Assembly (NCBI GenBank): GCA_937920005.1
Contig: CALETF010000025.1
Location: forward strand, 1-13,370
DNA length: 13,370 nucleotides
DNA from: an uncultured Candidatus Altimarinota bacterium
GTDB taxonomy: Bacteria; Patescibacteriota; Gracilibacteria; BD1-5; JAGOOR01
Direction: 5' to 3'
Shown: piece after piece, positions 9,409 to 13,370 of the stretch
Layout of the letters: every line of letters starts with the position of its first letter
How positions within the stretch are numbered: position 1 is the stretch's first letter
Notes under the pieces: generated by a model
Seen by the model: only the letters and a program-made list of their open reading frames with translations
The model's database searches: none
What the model was told of the DNA's origin: nothing
Position numbers and translations under genes: made by a program

Positions 9409-12400
9409 TTAGTTGTTGAGAGTAGAGATGAATGTATTTGGGTAACCGTAGATAAGAGCACCTGTCACTGCAGAACCAGAACCAGCACTATCAGTCCAGT
9501 TAAAGCTAGATGAAGCACCGAGAGAAGTAGAGAGTGAAGTAGAACCAGAGACACCTGCTGTGATAGCCGTTACAGGAACGTATACCAAGAATGTCATTGA
9601 TTGTCCTTTTTGGATCAAGTAACCACCTGTGAAGGTAATAGTTGATGTACCACCAGTTGTTGTAGTAATACCAGTTTCAGTTGTTGTAACTGGGCTGTTA
9701 TCAGCTTTTGTTACTTCAATAGCATTGGCAGTTGTACTAACAGTAGTAGAAGCACCTCCAACACCAATCTGTATAGGAAGAGCGTTGAGAGTAATATCAC
9801 CTTGATCAGCTGTTACAGTAACTTCGAGAGCTTTGATGCTACCAACAGAGACAACTGAGCCAGCAGGCTTAGCGACTGTGATAGTAGGTTTAGCAGCTAC
9901 GAGAGTCATAGTATTTGCTGAAACAGAAGGAGTAAGTGTCGCTGTTGTTCCTCCACTTGTGTATTTAACATGAGTGAGAGAGAAAGCAGAAGTCGTAGAC
10001 GAAGTCTGACCATTTGTACCTACTTTTGGATAGGTAGGGTAAGCTTCGATATTGAGACCTGAACCACCTTCTGGTACAACGAGGTTGAGACCAGTGAGGT
10101 AAGCTACACCAGAAACAACTGGAGCAGAAACGTTTCCAACGCGAACGCTAGAGACAGTACCAGATGTAACTGTGAACTTGAGTTCAGAAACAGTTGCAGT
10201 ACCGCCAGTAGCTGTGAGTTTGAATACGTTCTTAGAACCATCTACAAGAGCAGCATTGGTTGTACCAGTTGCTACATATTGAGCGTTTGTTGATGAACTA
10301 GATACGAATGTAGGAGTACCTACAGTAGCATTTCCGAGAGTGATTGTTTGACCAGTTGTAGCAGAACTAGTAGCCGATACATTACTTGTTGAACCAATAG
10401 ATGTAACAGTAAGTGTAGGAATAATAGTACCTGAAGTATCAGAACCAGCAGTTGCAAATATATCAATAGTCTTTGTTGCACCAGGTGCGAGAGTAAAGTC
10501 TACTGAGAATGTATTTGTAGCCTGAGGCTGTACAGGATTAGCACCTGAACCAGATGTTTCAGAAGTCTTGAGAGAAGAGAAGTTTGTGAGAGTTGTCGTA
10601 GCTACTGCGAGAGCAACTGAGAGATTTGTCACACGAACTGATTCTGAAGTACTTTGATTCTGGAGAACAAATGAACCAATCTTGACCTCAGCAGAGTTAG
10701 GATTAGCAGAAGTGTTTGCGTAAGCAGAATTCTTTGATACTGAGAGGTTACCTGTTTGAATAGTAAGAGTATTACCATTGCGAGCAGGAGTACTGAGAGT
10801 ATTGAGAGAGCTCTGACCTTGAGCATTTGAAGAACCTACAACAAGGGAAGCAACGATAGTACCACCAGTATAATTTGTACCAGCAGAAGAACGAACATTA
10901 GAACGAACTTCGAGAATACCATCCTGACCTGCAGCTACAATAAGCTGAGAACCAAGTTGGAATGTAAGAGGAGAACCTGAAGTTGCGTCCTGTTGAGTTC
11001 CAATTTGTGATCCGTTATAGTAGAGAGTAACATCATCGAGAGTACGAGTTGTAGTATTTGTGATAGTACCAGCTGGAGTAACAGCAGCTACTGTGAAGTT
11101 AACAGCCAAGACTGTGCTTGATGTAACTGAAGTAACTGTTGCAGTACCAGGAGTAGCACCCGCAACTGTAATAACATCTCCCGCATAGAAACCTGATGTT
11201 GATGCAACAGTGATTGACTGAGCACCGAGAGTAGTTGTTCCAGATACGTAAGTTGTAGTAGGGTTAGCAATAGTAGGAGTTACTTGGAGAGATTGAACCT
11301 TAACATCTTCGCCGTAAGCGTGAAGCTTGAATTTAGCAATAGTTGTATTAGACCCACCACCTGTAACGTTTGTCATTGCTGTAAATGTTGCATCTTGTTC
11401 AATAGTGATTGAACCTGTGTTGATAGTGATTGTTCCAGCAGAGCTAGGAATAGTACCACCAACAGCGATGTTAACACCTACCTGAGGATCGAGGATCATA
11501 AGATCTGAAGCCTGTTGGATAGAGAGTTGAACAGTTCGGTTAGAACCTTTCTCAACATTTGCACGTACTTCTACAGTGTGTGAACCAGTAGTAAGAGCTT
11601 TTGGCATAGCACCAAAGTCAAATGACGCATAGTTTGAACCATTTGTCGTAACGATGTTAGCATTAATACCAGCATCAACACCATTGATGAAGAGACGGAT
11701 GTTTGAGAGAGCATCAGAAGGAGCAGAACCAACCATACGGAAGTTAGCAGCCTTGAGATGTACAGTACGAGTATTTACTTGGAGAGGAGCTGACCAGAAA
11801 ACGTATGAAGATACACCAGCGTTAACTGATGTAGAACTTACGCTCTGAGTACCGAGACTTGCAGTTGCAAGAGTCGATCCAGAACCAGTAGTAAGAGTAT
11901 TACCAGTCAATACTACACCTGCAGCAGCAGAACCAGAAACAGTGTATCCTGTGAGAGATACGACGATTGTCTGTCCAGATGGAGCAGAACTAGAAACATC
12001 AGCTTTTACAGTAAGAGTTTTAGAACCATTAACTGCAACACCGAGGTTATTGATAGTAATAGAACCATTTGAGTTAAATGAGTAACCATCTGTGAGACGA
12101 ACATTGCCGTCGTAGAGGTAAACATTTGAAAGTGTATTCTGATCAGAGATACCACTTCTCTGGAGTACTACTGTATTGAGAGTTCCATTTCCAGTGAAAG
12201 TGAACTTAGCAAGATCAGCAGTAGCCTGACCAGCAACGATGAGGCCGCTAGGTTGACCAGATGAGAGAGAAACTGAAACACTACCACTTGTGTTTGGAGT
12301 TCCAGGGTTAGGACAGATACCGAGAATATCACAGAGTTCTGGAGTTTCAGCAGCATCGAGAGCGCGAACTACGTATTGGAAAAATTCTCCACGAGTAGCA

Positions 12401-12918
12401 GCAGCAGAAGCGTTGAAGCCAGCAGCAGAAGTGATAAGACCGTTATCTACACCAAGCTGAATAAGAGCAGCTTGAGAGAGTCCTTCTGAAGAAACGAGAC
12501 CAGCAGAACGAAGAGCGAAGACGAGAGCTTCGAAACGTGTGAGATTCGCAGTTGGACGGAATGTAGCATTAGCAGCATTAGTGAGACCAGCAGCAGCAGC
12601 GAGTTCCGCAGCGCGGCATACCCATCCACTAGAAGCCTTAACATCACTAAATTGACCTTTACATACATAAGAGCTAAGTGGAGTGGTAAGAATACCAAGT
12701 ACATTAGCAGCTGTACCTACAGCTTCTTGACGAAGGAGGTTATCAGCAAGTCGATAAGCAGCTGTATTAGCTGACTGATCAACGATAAAACCAGAAGCAG
12801 CGAGCTTGTCAGCAGCAGCTTGAGCTGTATATGTTACAGCAAAAGTAGCAGGCACCATTGAAGTGGTGATACCAACGAGAGCGAGAACTGCGACTATTTG
12901 TCGTAGAATCGAACGCAT
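9409..12918 (-). CDS. S-layer-type surface protein with SLH-like N-terminus and beta-sandwich repeats
   Basis: Probable main cell-surface (S-layer) protein, 1169 residues. A signal peptide (about 1-27, ending ATFA) precedes SLH-like repeats to about residue 195, including an FRPTANLTRFEA motif and a second TRGEFF unit. A Cys/Pro linker (CDILGICPNPG) leads into beta-sandwich domains. The first shows VVLQRSGIS then LSNVYLYDG, a pattern I associate with CPR S-layer-like proteins. Later domains repeat the scheme, with DDVTLYYNG and an ITVKAD-like strand. The C-terminus has FNWTDSAG and ends LIYGYPNTFISTLNN. It is very rich in Thr, Ser, Val, Ala and Gly. By my count it has about 116 Gly, none encoded by TGA, unlike its neighbours. 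The start is ATG 12918, which begins the signal peptide; a start 13 codons upstream would add a hydrophobic, Phe-rich extension without a clear purpose. No Shine-Dalgarno; a TTTTTTTCTT tract precedes the ATG. Confidence 0.9.
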   Translation of the reverse strand: MRSILRQIVAVLALVGITTSMVPATFAVTYTAQAAADKLAASGFIVDQSANTAAYRLADNLLRQEAVGTAANVLGILTTPLSSYVCKGQFSDVKASSGWVCRAAELAAAAGLTNAANATFRPTANLTRFEALVFALRSAGLVSSEGLSQAALIQLGVDNGLITSAAGFNASAAATRGEFFQYVVRALDAAETPELCDILGICPNPGTPNTSGSVSVSLSSGQPSGLIVAGQATADLAKFTFTGNGTLNTVVLQRSGISDQNTLSNVYLYDGNVRLTDGYSFNSNGSITINNLGVAVNGSKTLTVKADVSSSAPSGQTIVVSLTGYTVSGSAAAGVVLTGNTLTTGSGSTLATASLGTQSVSSTSVNAGVSSYVFWSAPLQVNTRTVHLKAANFRMVGSAPSDALSNIRLFINGVDAGINANIVTTNGSNYASFDFGAMPKALTTGSHTVEVRANVEKGSNRTVQLSIQQASDLMILDPQVGVNIAVGGTIPSSAGTITINTGSITIEQDATFTAMTNVTGGGSNTTIAKFKLHAYGEDVKVQSLQVTPTIANPTTTYVSGTTTLGAQSITVASTSGFYAGDVITVAGATPGTATVTSVTSSTVLAVNFTVAAVTPAGTITNTTTRTLDDVTLYYNGSQIGTQQDATSGSPLTFQLGSQLIVAAGQDGILEVRSNVRSSAGTNYTGGTIVASLVVGSSNAQGQSSLNTLSTPARNGNTLTIQTGNLSVSKNSAYANTSANPNSAEVKIGSFVLQNQSTSESVRVTNLSVALAVATTTLTNFSSLKTSETSGSGANPVQPQATNTFSVDFTLAPGATKTIDIFATAGSDTSGTIIPTLTVTSIGSTSNVSATSSATTGQTITLGNATVGTPTFVSSSSTNAQYVATGTTNAALVDGSKNVFKLTATGGTATVSELKFTVTSGTVSSVRVGNVSAPVVSGVAYLTGLNLVVPEGGSGLNIEAYPTYPKVGTNGQTSSTTSAFSLTHVKYTSGGTTATLTPSVSANTMTLVAAKPTITVAKPAGSVVSVGSIKALEVTVTADQGDITLNALPIQIGVGGASTTVSTTANAIEVTKADNSPVTTTETGITTTTGGTSTITFTGGYLIQKGQSMTFLVYVPVTAITAGVSGSTSLSTSLGASSSFNWTDSAGSGSAVTGALIYGYPNTFISTLNN

Positions 12919-12968
12919 AAGAAAAAAATAAAAAATAGAATTGAGCACGGACACCAAAAACTTTCAAA

Positions 12969-13074
12969 CAAATGAAGGAATGACGAAAATGAAGGAAATG
13001 AAAAAGTAAAAAGATTCTTGTGGTGAAAATCTAAAACAATTTCTTCATTATTCATTTTCTTCATTATTCATTTG
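12969..13074 (-). repeat. Long imperfect inverted repeat (large hairpin) in the S-layer gene leader
   Basis: On the - strand, bases 13074-13041 can pair with 13005-12969. From the base inwards: C-G plus AAATGAA with TTCATTT (8 pairs); a T/CC internal loop; AATGA with TCATT (5 pairs); an A/G mismatch; GAAAATGAA with TTCATTTTC (9 pairs); a T/TCC internal loop; AATGAAGAA with TTTTTCATT (9 pairs, one wobble). That is about 31 pairs around a loop of roughly 35 nt. The base is 50 nt upstream of the ATG at 12918. There is no T-tract, so it is not a standard terminator. A role in mRNA stability or translation is inferred. Confidence 0.65.
13041..13072. repeat. Perfect 16-bp tandem duplication
   Basis: TTCTTCATTATTCATT occurs at 13041-13056 and again, identical, at 13057-13072. 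It forms one arm of the long inverted repeat. The other arm also shows a loose 17-bp periodicity, with AATGAAGGA at 12971 and 12988. Confidence 0.9.
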
Positions 13075-13126
13075 CAAAAAGTCATACCCTCTTCGATCTA
13101 CAAACCGAGTAGAACGACATACCTTT

Positions 13127-13155
13127 GACACTGTCATAGACAGGGAAAAAGTGTC
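13127..13155. repeat. Overlapping inverted repeats
   Basis: GACACT (13127-13132) is inverted at AGTGTC (13150-13155). CTGTC (13131-13135) is inverted at GACAG (13139-13143) with a 3-nt loop. The two stems share bases, so they would be alternatives in RNA. Function unknown. Confidence 0.45.
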
Positions 13156-13209
13156 GAGAACCAAGTAGGAGTGAGTACGAGGGAGATGTACGCGAACAAT
13201 CGTGCGGAG

Positions 13210-13237
13210 ATATTATCCTCTTATGATTGCTTTGCAA
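13210..13237 (-). promoter_or_regulatory. Candidate promoter of the S-layer gene
   Basis: On the - strand, TTGCAA (13237-13232), a 16-bp spacer, and TAATAT (13215-13210). The -35 is the same hexamer as in the coiled-coil gene promoter. It would give a leader of about 285 nt containing the inverted repeats. A weaker alternative is TTGCAA at 13077-13072, with AATAAT 19 bp downstream inside the tandem repeat. Confidence 0.35.
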
Positions 13238-13262
13238 GTGGTAGACAGGGGTTTTCACAGAG

Positions 13263-13287
13263 TCTTCACAATATGAAGATATCTTCA
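13263..13287. repeat. 14-bp perfect palindrome and flanking inverted copy
   Basis: TGAAGATATCTTCA (13274-13287) is a perfect palindrome. A further TCTTCA at 13263-13268 is inverted relative to its left half, so TCTTCA recurs around it. This could be a regulator binding site; no known operator was recognised. Confidence 0.5.
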
Positions 13288-13311
13288 CATTGTTTTTAAT
13301 CCTCTGTTTTA

Positions 13312-13341
13312 TTGATAACGGAGAGCAAATCTGACGATAAT
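13312..13341 (+). promoter_or_regulatory. Candidate promoter facing out of the window
   Basis: TTGATA (13312-13317), an 18-bp spacer, and GATAAT (13336-13341). Any gene it serves would start at or beyond the window end. Confidence 0.3.
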
Positions 13342-13370
13342 CTCGACAGAGAAAAATAGTCCTTGTGATG

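Larger units (their letters stand above)
12919..13370. other. Non-coding region upstream of the S-layer gene
   Basis: 452 bp with no gene I can support on either strand. It holds the long inverted repeat and its tandem duplication (12969-13074), smaller inverted repeats at 13127-13155 and 13263-13287, and candidate promoters facing left (13210-13237) and right (13312-13341). It probably separates the S-layer gene from a divergent gene beyond the window. Confidence 0.6.

Noticed and set aside
10629..12704. Leu/Val-rich reading frames inside the S-layer gene
   Set aside because: They are shifted-frame shadows of the repetitive Thr/Ser/Val-rich coding sequence.
12918..12957. A start for the S-layer gene 13 codons upstream
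   Set aside because: It would add a Phe/Tyr-rich stretch before a complete signal peptide that begins with MRSILRQ at 12918.
13082..13288. A 68-residue reading frame on the - strand
   Set aside because: Cys/Ser/Arg composition is unlike the neighbours, it has no recognisable features, and it lies over inverted repeats and a promoter. With UGA as Gly it simply runs on to a nearby TAA.
13252..13290. DnaA-box cluster or replication origin
   Set aside because: TTTTCACAG, TCTTCACAA and TCTTCACAT resemble TTATCCACA only partly, and no dnaA or dnaN gene is visible in the window.

Overview
Lineage. This window most likely comes from a Patescibacteria (CPR) bacterium of the Gracilibacteria/Absconditabacteria (SR1) group that reads UGA as glycine (translation table 25). 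Read with the standard code, five genes break into adjacent same-frame fragments separated only by TGA. Read with TGA as Gly, they become full-length proteins, and the TGA codons fall on glycines that are conserved in known families (RND transporter, DprA). I count 35 in-frame TGA codons in these five genes. TAA and TAG still act as stops. The base composition is fairly AT-rich, intergenic gaps are mostly short, and starts mostly lack a Shine-Dalgarno sequence.

Left half, + strand (1-5234). An RND-superfamily efflux transporter (10-3303) overlaps a small secreted or membrane-anchored Cys-containing protein (3270-3920). After a short gap with a strong TTGACA promoter comes a 418-residue protein I do not recognise (3978-5234). 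That gene converges on dprA, and the two ends share 4 bp.

Right half, - strand (12918 back to 5231). In transcription order: a 1169-residue S-layer-type surface protein with N-terminal SLH-like repeats and beta-sandwich domains (12918-9409), then a strong terminator; a secreted coiled-coil-like protein (9239-8424) with its own promoter and terminator; a secreted YVTN/YncE-type beta-propeller with a C-terminal SLH-like region (8308-6341); and dprA (6298-5231), which loads RecA onto incoming single-stranded DNA in natural transformation. The first three look like a cell-envelope cluster. DprA fits the DNA uptake seen in many CPR bacteria.

Right end (12919-13370). This is non-coding as far as I can see. 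It holds a long imperfect inverted repeat 50 nt upstream of the S-layer start, built partly from a perfect 16-bp tandem duplication. It also has smaller inverted repeats and candidate promoters facing both ways.

No tRNA, rRNA, CRISPR array or transposase was recognised. The most notable points are the recoding itself, the complete absence of the recoded codon from the glycine-rich S-layer gene, and the hairpin in that gene's leader.
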